This document shows, one piece after another, positions 19,030 through 28,047 of a stretch of DNA of 64,000 nt. Both the position numbers and the translations under genes were made by a program. The DNA is taken from the IMG/VR virus record IMGVR_UViG_3300042384_000288, positions 47,108 through 111,107 of that record, one strand, 5' to 3'. The notes beneath the pieces are model-generated. The model was not told the DNA's origin. It saw nothing but the letters and a program-made list of their open reading frames with translations, and did not search any database. The first letter of the stretch is position 1. Each line of letters begins with the position of its first letter. The stretch is from a virus.

Positions 19030-19825
19030 TAGTTTTATTTGGGGCAGTGAACTTGCTGATAATATAGTAGAATTCAATGAAGAAACACAGGAATTAGTAC
19101 ACGAAATAGTCAGTCAAAGCACGTTTACAGCATTGTTAGCCAAAGATATGAATCAACAGTATGCGTGCGTGGCATATCCTGGATATGCCAATGGTGCAAT
19201 TCGTAGAACAGTTATGAATGCTTGTGAGCGCATACAAGATATAGATCTAGTGGTTGTTTGTTGGAGTTTTTTAAGCAGATACGAATTTCGATTTGTACAG
19301 GATACAGAAGAAAGATGGGGACATTGGTATAGCATAACTCCATGGTCTGCTATAGACGACATTAACACTATTAAAAAAGGTTTTAAATCAGATAATCCTA
19401 CTATTTTAGAACATCATGTTAATAATCTTAAGCGAGCTAAACGCACTGGGATATCTTCTTTCGCTAAATCATTTTATCAACACGTAGGCACCGCCTGTTA
19501 TTATGAATTATGGAGTAGCTATACAGAAATAGTGTTGTTGCAGCAATATCTACAATTAAAAGGGATACCATACATTTTTACCACTGTGGATGAAAGCCTA
19601 TTAGAACAGTACAAGAATTGGTCAGACGAGTCAATAAGTACATTGTATAATCAAATTGATCTTTCGCGGTGGGTCATGTTTCCCGGCAATCGTGGATTTT
19701 ATACCTGGGCCAGCGATGAAAATTATTTGTTCGGTACTACACACCCGTTAGAACAAGCTCATTATGATGCATACAAATATATTAAGGAGAAATATCATGA
19801 CATGGTTACGCCGTATTATAAATAG
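19007..19825 (+). CDS. SGNH/GDSL-type hydrolase-like protein
   Basis: A 272-residue protein opening with VVGGDSFIWGSEL, the GDS nucleophile block of SGNH hydrolases at residues 7-9, a later VCWSFLSRYEFR block and a C-terminal THPLEQAHYDAY that could supply the catalytic His. These enzymes remove acyl or acetyl groups from sugars and lipids. It overlaps the preceding gene, and its last codons overlap the tiny gene at 19797. A second SGNH gene follows at once. Confidence 0.7.
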   Translation: MTIVVGGDSFIWGSELADNIVEFNEETQELVHEIVSQSTFTALLAKDMNQQYACVAYPGYANGAIRRTVMNACERIQDIDLVVVCWSFLSRYEFRFVQDTEERWGHWYSITPWSAIDDINTIKKGFKSDNPTILEHHVNNLKRAKRTGISSFAKSFYQHVGTACYYELWSSYTEIVLLQQYLQLKGIPYIFTTVDESLLEQYKNWSDESISTLYNQIDLSRWVMFPGNRGFYTWASDENYLFGTTHPLEQAHYDAYKYIKEKYHDMVTPYYK

Positions 19826-19898
19826 AATCAAACTTGAAATTCAATATCGTAAAAAGTTAAAAGAACTACGCAAAAGAGATCCTTTCATTTACAAATAG
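19797..19898 (+). CDS. small basic phage protein (33 aa)
   Basis: A 33-residue ORF starting at ATG 19797 with AAGGAG at 19784-19789, a 7-nt spacing. The product is very basic with the ending KELRKRDPFIYK; I recognise KRDPFIYK-type endings in small proteins of T4-like marine phages. It overlaps the end of the first SGNH gene by 29 nt and ends 1 nt before the second. An amphipathic helix is likely. Function unknown. Confidence 0.65.
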   Translation: MTWLRRIINRIKLEIQYRKKLKELRKRDPFIYK

Positions 19899-19899
19899 T

Positions 19900-20538
19900 A
19901 TGCGATTATTAACAGTCGGCGACAGCTTTACCTATGGCGAAGAGTTATCTGATGCAACCAAATCTTGGCCAAATGTACTGGGTCAATATTTAGGATATGA
20001 AGTTACAAACTTAGGCCAACCAGGCAGCGGCAATACACAAATAATTAGAAAAGTAGTAGAGAATATACACAATTACGATTTAATTATTATTGCTTGGAGT
20101 CATTATGCTAGAATAGAATTTGCAGATAAAAATGGAGTATTCGACATCTGGCCAGGAGCCAATTTGGCTGTACATAATTTTCTACCTTATAGAAAAGAAC
20201 TAGTTAATTATGTAACAAAATATTATAACGATTTATATTTTTATCAACAATATCTTGTTAATATTTTGCTACTGCAGGGATATCTAGTACAGCACAAACA
20301 ACAATACCTAATGGTTAATTCTTTTGGTAATAATTGGGATGATTTTAAAGACAAAAATAATATAACACAATTAGCTGAGCAAATTGACACTAATTATTTT
20401 TTAGGATGGCCCAATGACCAAATGGTTGAATGGACATACGGATGTGCCAAAGGACCCGGTGGGCATTTCTTAGAAGACGGGCACAGAAAGGTAGCGGAAA
20501 AAATCAATGAACATATTAGGTCTTTGGGATGGATTTAA
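19900..20538 (+). CDS. SGNH/GDSL-type hydrolase-like protein
   Basis: A 212-residue paralogue of the gene at 19007: TVGDSFTYGEELSD (nucleophile Ser in GDS, residues 6-8), GQPGSGNTQI for the Gly/Asn oxyanion positions, IIAWSHYARIEF, and a C-terminal LEDGHRKVAE with the Asp-x-x-His pair. It is the most complete SGNH set of the three in the window. Expected role: esterase or acyl hydrolase acting on a modified glycan or lipid; the target is unknown. Confidence 0.75.
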   Translation: MRLLTVGDSFTYGEELSDATKSWPNVLGQYLGYEVTNLGQPGSGNTQIIRKVVENIHNYDLIIIAWSHYARIEFADKNGVFDIWPGANLAVHNFLPYRKELVNYVTKYYNDLYFYQQYLVNILLLQGYLVQHKQQYLMVNSFGNNWDDFKDKNNITQLAEQIDTNYFLGWPNDQMVEWTYGCAKGPGGHFLEDGHRKVAEKINEHIRSLGWI

Positions 20539-20689
20539 CACAGTATCCATTGTGATGTTCTTGTTTACCTTTAGCAACCTGATCACGCATTGCTGGTAAA
20601 CTTAGTTTGTGGGTTTTACAAAATTCTGCTAAATTATTGGTCTGCTCAATGTTATAATACCAATGGGTGTATTTGTTTGTTAAATACAT
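20516..20689 (-). CDS. orphan NUMOD-type DNA-binding protein (57 aa)
   Basis: A 57-residue ORF on the - strand with GGAG 9 nt before the ATG. The product begins MYLT and contains NLAEFCKTHKLSLPAM and GKQEHHNGYC, matching the helix-turn-helix of NUMOD modules in homing endonucleases, where LS, GK and HxGY are typical. No nuclease domain is present, so this is either a relic or a stand-alone DNA binder. Its leader is nearly identical to that of the GIY-YIG gene at 35451, and both proteins start MYLT. Confidence 0.65.
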   Translation of the reverse strand: MYLTNKYTHWYYNIEQTNNLAEFCKTHKLSLPAMRDQVAKGKQEHHNGYCVKSIPKT

Positions 20690-20753
20690 TTGCTGATGCT
20701 CCTTTACAAGCGTTAGAGTAGTTGGATATGTCGAGTATCGCGAACTACACTTA

Positions 20754-20761
20754 TATTTATC
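20754..20761 (-). promoter_or_regulatory. late-promoter-like GATAAATA in a shared leader
   Basis: GATAAATA on the - strand, 65 nt before the start at 20689 and at the same place in the leader as GATAAATA at 35383 on the + strand. Confidence 0.45.
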
Positions 20762-20778
20762 AAATAATTATGGAAATT

Positions 20779-22269
20779 ATGAATATTCTCGGAATTAGTG
20801 CTGGGTTTCATGACGCAGCCGCAACATTAGTTAGCAGTCAAGGTGAGATATTATTTGCTGGGCATAGCGAACGCTACAGCAAGCATAAGCACGACAGTGA
20901 CCTACACAGTGATCTAATTACAGATGCTGTTAGATACGGACGACCTGACTGTGTGGCCTACTACGAAAGACCTTGGGTCAAAAAAACTCGACAATTGTAT
21001 GCAGGACAATACAGTGAATTAAAACAAGGGTGGACTGTACGAGGAATGCTTAAACGTACAGTTCCTGAAATTAGTCACTTACCAATTACCGCATATAATC
21101 ATCACCTTAGTCATGCCGCTGCAGGATTTCAAACAAGTCCGTTTGACACTGCAGCAGTGGTAGTAATTGATGCTATAGGTGAGTGGGATACTATTAGTAT
21201 TTGGTCAGCAACGTATAACAATGCAGGTCAAGCAAAATATACTAAAGTATGGGGTCAAAAATATCCGCATAGTATTGGCCTAATGTACTCAGCTTTTACT
21301 CAGAGTGTTGGGCTCAAACCTATGGATGAAGAATATATTCTAATGGGCATGGCTGGATGGGGCAAACAACAGAATTGGTTCCAAGCTGACAATCTTAAAG
21401 CTAGCCTAATAGAAGATGAAGTAGCAATGATCTTTAAACATAATTTACATATTGGCTTGCCGGGCAAGATTAAAGGTAATTGGACTAATGAAGACACAGC
21501 ACGAGCGGCACAAGAACTTGCAGAAGATTTGATTAGCAATGTTATGCACCGTGCCAGCGAACTTGTACCAAATAGCAATTTAGTCTATTGCGGTGGTGTA
21601 GCACTTAACTGTAGTGCTAATCGTATGTTAGGAGAATACTTTGACAACATTTGGATTATGCCTAATCCTGGCGACGCTGGCAGCAGCCTTGGGGCAGCGG
21701 CCCTTAAATACGGTAAGAGATTGGTGTGGCGCGATGCTTATCTTGGCCACAATATTAGCGGGGACTATCCTGTTAGACAAATCATATCTGAACTCGTTAC
21801 TAACAAAATTGTCGGAGTTGCAAGTGGTAGGGCAGAGTTTGGACCCCGAGCCTTAGGCAATCGTAGTTTATTAGCAGACCCACGTGGTGACACAATTAAG
21901 GATCAGGTAAATGAAATCAAACGAAGACAAAAATTTAGACCATTCGCTCCAGTTATATTGGAAGAACTTGTCCATGAGTATTTTAGCATGCCTCGCAATT
22001 GGAATAGTAGCCCATATATGCAAACTGTCGCTGAGTGTCGTTATCCTGATCAGTTCCCTGCTATTGTGCATATTGATGGTACCAGCCGTGTGCAGACTGT
22101 GCCAAAAGACGGATCAGGAATAAGACAGTTATTGGAACAGTGGTACACTTGGACAGGTTGCCCTATGTTGTTAAACACTAGCTTGAACATTCGAGGAGAG
22201 CCAATGGTCAATGATCGTGCAGATGCTGACCGATTCGAGCAATTATACGGAGTTCGTGTTTTATCATGA
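20779..22269 (+). CDS. NodU/CmcH-family O-carbamoyltransferase
   Basis: About 496 residues from ATG 20779; 20770 is an alternative, and starts further upstream run into the leader of the antisense gene. MNILGISAGFHDAAATLV and the NHHLSHAAAGF block are signatures of the NodU/CmcH/TobZ family, which transfers a carbamoyl group to a sugar or antibiotic hydroxyl using carbamoyl phosphate and ATP. The C-terminal YrdC-like-associated block is present (VASGRAEFGPRALGNRSLLADPR, FRPFAPVILEE, LNTSLNIRGEPMV). Its length fits a complete enzyme. It adds to the case for an exotic sugar modification. Confidence 0.88.
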   Translation: MNILGISAGFHDAAATLVSSQGEILFAGHSERYSKHKHDSDLHSDLITDAVRYGRPDCVAYYERPWVKKTRQLYAGQYSELKQGWTVRGMLKRTVPEISHLPITAYNHHLSHAAAGFQTSPFDTAAVVVIDAIGEWDTISIWSATYNNAGQAKYTKVWGQKYPHSIGLMYSAFTQSVGLKPMDEEYILMGMAGWGKQQNWFQADNLKASLIEDEVAMIFKHNLHIGLPGKIKGNWTNEDTARAAQELAEDLISNVMHRASELVPNSNLVYCGGVALNCSANRMLGEYFDNIWIMPNPGDAGSSLGAAALKYGKRLVWRDAYLGHNISGDYPVRQIISELVTNKIVGVASGRAEFGPRALGNRSLLADPRGDTIKDQVNEIKRRQKFRPFAPVILEELVHEYFSMPRNWNSSPYMQTVAECRYPDQFPAIVHIDGTSRVQTVPKDGSGIRQLLEQWYTWTGCPMLLNTSLNIRGEPMVNDRADADRFEQLYGVRVLS

Positions 22270-22667
22270 GAATATTAATTTGTGGTCTGCCAGGCTCGGG
22301 TAAAACTACACTAGCACACGCATTATCAACATTGATAGATTGTATATGGTACAATGCTGATGCAGTTAGAAGCAAGTATAATGATTGGGATTTTTCTAAA
22401 GAAGGCAGACTACGTCAGGCAACACGTATGAAAAAGTTAGCCGATGACAGCAACGGTCACATTGTATGTGACTTTGTTGCTCCTACCAAAGAGATACGTG
22501 ATATCTTTGATGCTGACTATGTTGTATGGATAGATACAATTAAACTAGGTAGATTCGAAGATACAAATAAAGTATTTGAGCCACCGGAGCATTACGATAT
22601 ACGGGTAACAGAACAAGATGCCGCACGTTGGGCAGCTATTATTGCCAAGGAAATAAATGAAGCCTAA
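22266..22667 (+). CDS. P-loop kinase, adenylylsulfate kinase-like
   Basis: A 133-residue protein with a P-loop GLPGSGKTTLA at residues 6-16, then WYNADAVRSKYNDWDFS, CDFVAPTKEIRDIF and VWIDTIKLGRFEDTNKVFEPP. This order is that of the short APS-kinase-like proteins of marine phages. APS kinase phosphorylates adenylylsulfate to PAPS, the donor for sulfotransferases, and a sulfotransferase-like gene lies at 52944. A generic nucleotide or sugar kinase remains possible. It overlaps the carbamoyltransferase by 4 nt. Confidence 0.65.
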   Translation: MRILICGLPGSGKTTLAHALSTLIDCIWYNADAVRSKYNDWDFSKEGRLRQATRMKKLADDSNGHIVCDFVAPTKEIRDIFDADYVVWIDTIKLGRFEDTNKVFEPPEHYDIRVTEQDAARWAAIIAKEINEA

Positions 22668-23079
22668 ACACCAAACAGCACACATGCGAGCCGCACATAT
22701 CTACGCTGAACTAAGCACAGCACGTAGACTTAAAGTGGGCGCACTTGTAGTTAAAGATGATAGAATTGTATCAATTGGCTACAACGGTATGCCCAGTGGA
22801 TGGGACAACAACTGTGAATATGATTTAGAAGATGGAAATATTAAAACTAGACCGGAGGTATTACATGCAGAAACTAACGCACTTGCGAAATTGGCTAGAA
22901 GTACTGAGTCTGGTCTTGATGCTGATTTATTTGTTACTCATAGTCCTTGCTTGGATTGTGCCAAGCTCATATATCAGAGTGGTATTAAACGAGTATTCTA
23001 TGCTACTGCTTACCGCGATAATTCCGGGATTAATTTCCTTAAATCTTCGGGTATTGACGTAGAGCAACTAGATGTTTGA
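22657..23079 (+). CDS. deoxycytidylate (dCMP) deaminase
   Basis: A 140-residue zinc deaminase. HAETNALAKL supplies the zinc His and catalytic Glu, and PCLDCA the two zinc cysteines; AAHIYAELSTARRLKVGALVVKDDR and GYNGMPSG are typical of dCMP deaminases. It converts dCMP to dUMP, feeding the thymidylate synthase at 30310. It overlaps its neighbours by 11 and 8 nt. Confidence 0.88.
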   Translation: MKPKHQTAHMRAAHIYAELSTARRLKVGALVVKDDRIVSIGYNGMPSGWDNNCEYDLEDGNIKTRPEVLHAETNALAKLARSTESGLDADLFVTHSPCLDCAKLIYQSGIKRVFYATAYRDNSGINFLKSSGIDVEQLDV

Positions 23080-26000
23080 TGTGTTCTACACGGGCCCAAA
23101 GCCTGGCTTATTTCCATTTGAACTGCCAGCTGATACATTAGCAGAAGCTGCTAGTTTAAGTCGTACTAAGTTTTTTTGGTTCGTCGATGGACAAAATGAC
23201 TACACGAGATTTGATTTTAATTTTCGTGCAGTACCCTGGGAAGAACATCAGATACACACCTGGCCAAATCAATGGCAGGTAGACGGCGGCACATACTTTG
23301 CTAACAAATATACGATTCAAGATCGTATACATAACTTTCACACAGAGACATACACACATCGATTGCCTAATTTAGATTATTGGCATATACCCAATAATGT
23401 AGACCTTGACAGCGTTGATTATCGCTGGTGCCCTGATACAAAAGAACCTCCATACATTTATGTATTTGGAAATCAATGGAACTCTGCTGTATTAGAACCA
23501 ACAGCAATCTATAGTATTCTCGGAGCAACTGAATACAAATATATGGAAGAAATGCCAGTGCGTGTTCTATCAATGATGGACCAGTGGACTCTATTAGATG
23601 ATATCTTAGATTTTGATTATTCGTGGAGACCCAATCCTAAAGAACCACCGTATATCTATATATTCGGCAATCAATGGTTGACTCCAGAACAACGACCAGC
23701 ATTGAAATACACTGTTCTCGGTGCTACGGAAATTAAGTATATGGAATACCCTAAGGCTAATAGAGTAAGTAAGCCAGAGTTATTCATTACACATTATGCC
23801 TGTGAGTTCGATTATAGTTGGGAACCTGATCCCGGCAGTCCACCATACAATTATATTTTCGGTAATCAACATTGGCCTGCTGAAATTATGCCCACAGTAG
23901 AATATCATATGGCAGGTGCAACTGAAGATAAATTTATGGATGAACCCAGGGCACAACTAACAGCAACGTCTGAGAATTGGCAGACCTTAATAAATTGTGA
24001 GTTTGATTATTCATGGTGCCCTGACCCGGGAGACCCGCCATACATTTATGTATTTGGCAATCAATGGTATGCTGGTACAGAAATGCCGACTGTGGAGTAT
24101 CATGTGTTCGGTGCTACGGAACGTAAGTTCTTAGATGAACCTCGTGCAAGACTATTTCCTATAATGGAACGCTGGACTGTACCAGAAGAGGTAGATGCAA
24201 CGAATATTGATTTTAGTTGGGTACCTCACCCAAAAGATGCACCTTACATACATCACTTTGGATCTGAATTTCAAATGAGTGTAGGATTGCTTTACACAGT
24301 ACCAAGCGCGACAGAACCTAAGTTTGAGGGTGAAATACCATTAATTAAAATTGAAAAGAAACAATTACAAGTATTAGACATATTCTTTATTGACAAGAGT
24401 AATGTTAGTTCTGCTGCACGTTATGAAAAGTTAGTTGAACAATATCCACATGCGCAACGAGTGCGCTATGTCAATTCAATGATTGATACAATTCGTCGTT
24501 GTATTGCACGAGCAAAGTCTGGTAAGTTTTGGGTTATTAGTAGTGAAAACGTCTACGATAATTTTAATTTCGCATGGCATGCACAACCATGGCAAAGTTA
24601 TATGACACATGTATTTGGTTCACAACATCAGAAGTGGAGTGATACATATTTAATTAATCGTTGGGAGTTTGAACGTACTGTCACTTGGGCTAATAGCTTG
24701 GAAGAATTTCCAAATCTTAACTTTGTGCAAGATCAAAGTATTATTATTCCGGATGACCTACACGACATTTACTATGTAGATCACAATAACCATGACAATG
24801 GCGGGCTAAACAGCATACAAACCCGGTTTAACAAGGTTAAAGTAACTAGATATGTTAGTGACTATCTAAATACATTTAAACGCATAATGTCTACTGCAAC
24901 TACAGAATATGTTTGGATTATCAGCAGTTTATGCGACTACTCTCGCTTTGACTTTAGTTGGCAACCAGAGCCGTGGCAACGAGAAATGATACATGTGTTT
25001 CCTAGTGCCGATCAACCGCGCGGTGATACTTTTTATATTCACGTCGAATCGTTTAAAAAACAAATGGACAAACTTGAACTATTAGATTGGTTTGATGTTA
25101 TTAATTATTGTGAAGAACAGCGTGTTCCTCGACTACCTATACCGTGTATTACGTATAAAGGAGACAATCTCGTTGATGTAATTAAACAGCACGAATTTGA
25201 ACATCCTTATACATGGTTCGTTCCTTACTTTAGTGACATACTGTATAACCCAAGCATTTGGAGTCTAAAAGATAAGAAAATCATGTCTTTTTCACCTAAT
25301 AATGGCTATATTTTAGCACCAAGAGAAGCTAAAAATTATATTAATACACAAGTATATGATTATCCTTATATTAGCAAAAATTCTAAAATATCTAGCCTAA
25401 ATCAAGACATTATATTCATTAGCTACGATGAACCTAATGCAGATGCTAATTGGCAGATATTAAGCAGTAAATACCCGCAGGCTCGCCGCCTACACGGCGT
25501 AGAAGGTATAGAAATAGCTAAACTAAAAGCTGCAGAAATGAGTTCAACTGATTGGTACTATGCTGTATTTGCTAAAACAGAACTACATCCAGACTTTGAT
25601 TTTAGTTTTAGTCCTGACCTATTTCAAGAACCTAAACACTATATATTTCACGCAGAAAACCCCCTCAATGGACTATGCTATGGACACATGGGTGTAGTTT
25701 TATATAATTGCGGCGTAGTTAAAGCTACTACTAAGTTTGGCATAGATTACACCATGAGTGCACCGCACGCTGTTATACCTATCACTAGCGCAATTGCTAG
25801 ATTTAATAGTGACCCTTACCAAACATGGCGTACTGCTTTCCGTGAAGCAAGTAAACTAGCACAATTCTGCGACGAAACAGATAATGTAGAAAACAGCTAT
25901 CGATTAAATATATGGACTAGCAAAGCAGAAGGACCATACAGTGAATGGTGTTTACAAGGAGCTCGCGACGGAGTTATGTTTTATCATGCTAATAAAGAAG

Positions 26001-26131
26001 ATAAAACCCAGTTAAAAAATGCATTCAACTGGGTTTGGCTACGAGAGTATTTCAGCAGTTTATATAAAGATACTAACGAACCAGATCTAAACGATCTACT
26101 ACAGCGTCAACAACTTTGGCAACAGCAATAG
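23072..26131 (+). CDS. 1019-residue glycosyltransferase-like protein with FDYSW tandem repeats
   Basis: A very large protein. Residues about 117-425 are five tandem units of 64-69 residues with the core FDYSWxPxPxxPPYIYxFGNQW, followed by GATExKxMxEP. Weaker copies of the core occur near the N-terminus (FDFNFRAVPW), around residues 500 and 630 (FNFAWHAQPW, FDFSWQPEPW) and near the end (FDFSFSPDLF). The last 250 residues match the glycosyltransferase-like protein at 6384 (ISYDEP...NGLCYG...YQTWRTAFREASK), but the DGDN of that protein is replaced by FAKTE, so this copy may be catalytically inactive. Its last 59 nt overlap the convergent oxidoreductase. Confidence 0.6.
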   Translation: MFDVFYTGPKPGLFPFELPADTLAEAASLSRTKFFWFVDGQNDYTRFDFNFRAVPWEEHQIHTWPNQWQVDGGTYFANKYTIQDRIHNFHTETYTHRLPNLDYWHIPNNVDLDSVDYRWCPDTKEPPYIYVFGNQWNSAVLEPTAIYSILGATEYKYMEEMPVRVLSMMDQWTLLDDILDFDYSWRPNPKEPPYIYIFGNQWLTPEQRPALKYTVLGATEIKYMEYPKANRVSKPELFITHYACEFDYSWEPDPGSPPYNYIFGNQHWPAEIMPTVEYHMAGATEDKFMDEPRAQLTATSENWQTLINCEFDYSWCPDPGDPPYIYVFGNQWYAGTEMPTVEYHVFGATERKFLDEPRARLFPIMERWTVPEEVDATNIDFSWVPHPKDAPYIHHFGSEFQMSVGLLYTVPSATEPKFEGEIPLIKIEKKQLQVLDIFFIDKSNVSSAARYEKLVEQYPHAQRVRYVNSMIDTIRRCIARAKSGKFWVISSENVYDNFNFAWHAQPWQSYMTHVFGSQHQKWSDTYLINRWEFERTVTWANSLEEFPNLNFVQDQSIIIPDDLHDIYYVDHNNHDNGGLNSIQTRFNKVKVTRYVSDYLNTFKRIMSTATTEYVWIISSLCDYSRFDFSWQPEPWQREMIHVFPSADQPRGDTFYIHVESFKKQMDKLELLDWFDVINYCEEQRVPRLPIPCITYKGDNLVDVIKQHEFEHPYTWFVPYFSDILYNPSIWSLKDKKIMSFSPNNGYILAPREAKNYINTQVYDYPYISKNSKISSLNQDIIFISYDEPNADANWQILSSKYPQARRLHGVEGIEIAKLKAAEMSSTDWYYAVFAKTELHPDFDFSFSPDLFQEPKHYIFHAENPLNGLCYGHMGVVLYNCGVVKATTKFGIDYTMSAPHAVIPITSAIARFNSDPYQTWRTAFREASKLAQFCDETDNVENSYRLNIWTSKAEGPYSEWCLQGARDGVMFYHANKEDKTQLKNAFNWVWLREYFSSLYKDTNEPDLNDLLQRQQLWQQQ

Positions 26132-26966
26132 CATTATCTACATCACTTTTAGGAGTTTTTCTGGTAGTAACGCAATCAATAAAATGTTCTAATTCTAATT
26201 GCAGTGGGCTTTTATTTAGATCTGGTATATAACTTTCGTCTAATTTAAGTTCAGTAAGTTTACAGTCAATGACAGTGCCTTGATATAGATCTACACAATT
26301 AGCTACATCATCCCATACAATACTACCTTGTTCGCCAATAATAGTGATCTTACGAATCTTTTCTGGCCAATACCAGCTGCCGGTAATGCGCACTGTGGCA
26401 TCTCCAGCAATCATATTGAAGTTTACATAATCTGGTTGCTGATTGTTGGTAAATCTGGCGGCATCTACGTCAGCAACCAAAATATTTTCGCCTAATAGTT
26501 CTAACATAATGCTAACGTCATGTGTAAGTAAAGTATGCATTGGTGTAGTTTTGGTTTGATAGATACCCCAATTAAGTCGTTGACTGTCTACATGTTTAAT
26601 TTTACCAATACGATAAATATTTTTTTTAATCCACTTTATAGCGGGGTGATATAAGAATATATGGCCAACCATTAATATTCTATCCCCTTGTAAACCTTTA
26701 AACAATTGGCAACAATGTTCTGTTTCTGCTAATGGTTTTTCAATGTAACAATCAAAACCTCGTGTTAATAATTTAGCACCTGTGTTAAAGTGATCCCATA
26801 CGGGTGTGGCTACTATCGCAGTCTTGATATTGGAGTCAATATCATCAATATTCTGTTTATTTTTAATATCGATGATTTGAAATTTACCCACTGCAGGATT
26901 ATTTTCTAAACTGCTAATGATCTTGTTACCCCAATAACCACCGCCAATTAATGCTATATTAATCAT
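26073..26966 (-). CDS. Gfo/Idh/MocA-family NAD(P)-dependent oxidoreductase
   Basis: A 297-residue protein starting with IALIGGGYWGNKII, the GxGxxG dinucleotide-binding loop of a Rossmann fold, then ATPVWDHFNTGAKLL and YIEKPLAET, the EKP signature of this family. Such enzymes oxidise or reduce nucleotide-sugar hydroxyls. It follows the aminotransferase gene with an 8-nt overlap, and together with the epimerase upstream it resembles a nucleotide-sugar biosynthesis cassette. The gene runs against the + strand block and overlaps its end by 59 nt. Confidence 0.85.
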   Translation of the reverse strand: MINIALIGGGYWGNKIISSLENNPAVGKFQIIDIKNKQNIDDIDSNIKTAIVATPVWDHFNTGAKLLTRGFDCYIEKPLAETEHCCQLFKGLQGDRILMVGHIFLYHPAIKWIKKNIYRIGKIKHVDSQRLNWGIYQTKTTPMHTLLTHDVSIMLELLGENILVADVDAARFTNNQQPDYVNFNMIAGDATVRITGSWYWPEKIRKITIIGEQGSIVWDDVANCVDLYQGTVIDCKLTELKLDESYIPDLNKSPLQLELEHFIDCVTTRKTPKSDVDNAIAVAKVVDAVVDRLDLVR

Positions 26967-28047
26967 TTTGTACCCACGCTTTAACTAAGTTAATAATATA
27001 ATCTTGTTGTTCGATAGTCAAGGTATGATAACAAGGTAAACTGACAATTCTACGACACATAGCTGATACTTTAGGTGTGGGCTCTGTTATGTATTTTTGG
27101 AATATTGGCTGTTCATTTAGACTTTCTAAGTAGTGTACATTACAAGTAACTCCTTTGGCCTTCATGTATTCAATAAATTCATCTCTACGGGGAATTTCTA
27201 TTACATAAACATAATAGGTATGATAACACCAATCATATTCTTTAGGTGTTACTACATAGTCTTTTAGCTGTTCAGTATAACGATGACAGATACTACGTTT
27301 GCTATCTAACCAACGATCTAAGTGTGGAAGTTTAGCCTGTACAACTGCGGCCTGCAGATTATCAATACGTGCGTTAATACCGCGTACTTCAAACGTCCAT
27401 TTGTTTTGACGTCCATGATTGTTATACATTCTGCATTTAGCAATTAATTCTCGACTGCCTGTAATAGCACCAGCATCACCCATAGCACCTAAGTTTTTAA
27501 CAGGATTAAAACTAAAACAGGTCAAATCTACTAAACTACCTACTTGTTTGCCTTTGTACCTAGTACGTACACTATGAGCGGCATCTTCAATTAACCATAG
27601 ATCATATTTGTCAGCTATCTCACGTAAGCGATCAATATCTGGTGTGTGGCCATACATGTCTACAAATAGAATAGCTTTGGTCTTATCGGTGATTCTGCGC
27701 TCAATTTGATCTACATCAATTTGGTGATTATCATCTATATCAACAAACACAGGATTAGCACCCTGCCAAATAATTGCTTCGCTGGTACTGATAAATGTGT
27801 GTGGAGTTGTAATAACTTCGTCACCTTGTGTAATACCTATCGTCATTAACGCACACATAAGAGCAGTAGTTCCACTGCCAGTAGCACAGCAATCTTCTGC
27901 TTCTACAAAGTCAGCAAACGCTCGTTCAAATTCTGTGGTAATACTACCTGCAATAAAACCACTACTGTCGATCACTCGACGGATAGCTTGATCTATTTCA
28001 GTTTTAATTTCTAAATTTTGTTTTGTTAAATCGGTAAAAGGTATCAT
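26959..28047 (-). CDS. DegT/DnrJ/EryC1/StrS sugar aminotransferase
   Basis: A 362-residue PLP enzyme; I take ATG 28047 (MIPFTDL) as start because it overlaps the epimerase stop as TAATG. Typical blocks: GSGTTALMCAL for PLP phosphate, VFVDID, LIEDAAHS (PLP-stacking Asp/His) and SFNPVKNLGAMGDAGAI with the PLP lysine. The family aminates keto-sugars on nucleotide carriers. It sits between an epimerase/dehydratase and an oxidoreductase, the usual set for making an amino-sugar. Confidence 0.9.
   Translation of the reverse strand: MIPFTDLTKQNLEIKTEIDQAIRRVIDSSGFIAGSITTEFERAFADFVEAEDCCATGSGTTALMCALMTIGITQGDEVITTPHTFISTSEAIIWQGANPVFVDIDDNHQIDVDQIERRITDKTKAILFVDMYGHTPDIDRLREIADKYDLWLIEDAAHSVRTRYKGKQVGSLVDLTCFSFNPVKNLGAMGDAGAITGSRELIAKCRMYNNHGRQNKWTFEVRGINARIDNLQAAVVQAKLPHLDRWLDSKRSICHRYTEQLKDYVVTPKEYDWCYHTYYVYVIEIPRRDEFIEYMKAKGVTCNVHYLESLNEQPIFQKYITEPTPKVSAMCRRIVSLPCYHTLTIEQQDYIINLVKAWVQND

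Noticed and set aside
20539-20778. tRNA or small RNA gene in the apparent gap before the carbamoyltransferase
   Set aside because: The gap is filled by the 57-residue NUMOD-type ORF and its leader on the - strand; no cloverleaf was found.
23072-26131. The 1019-residue repeat protein as a tail fibre
   Set aside because: It is not in the tail block and its C-terminal domain matches the glycosyltransferase-like protein at 6384; an enzyme or binding role fits better.
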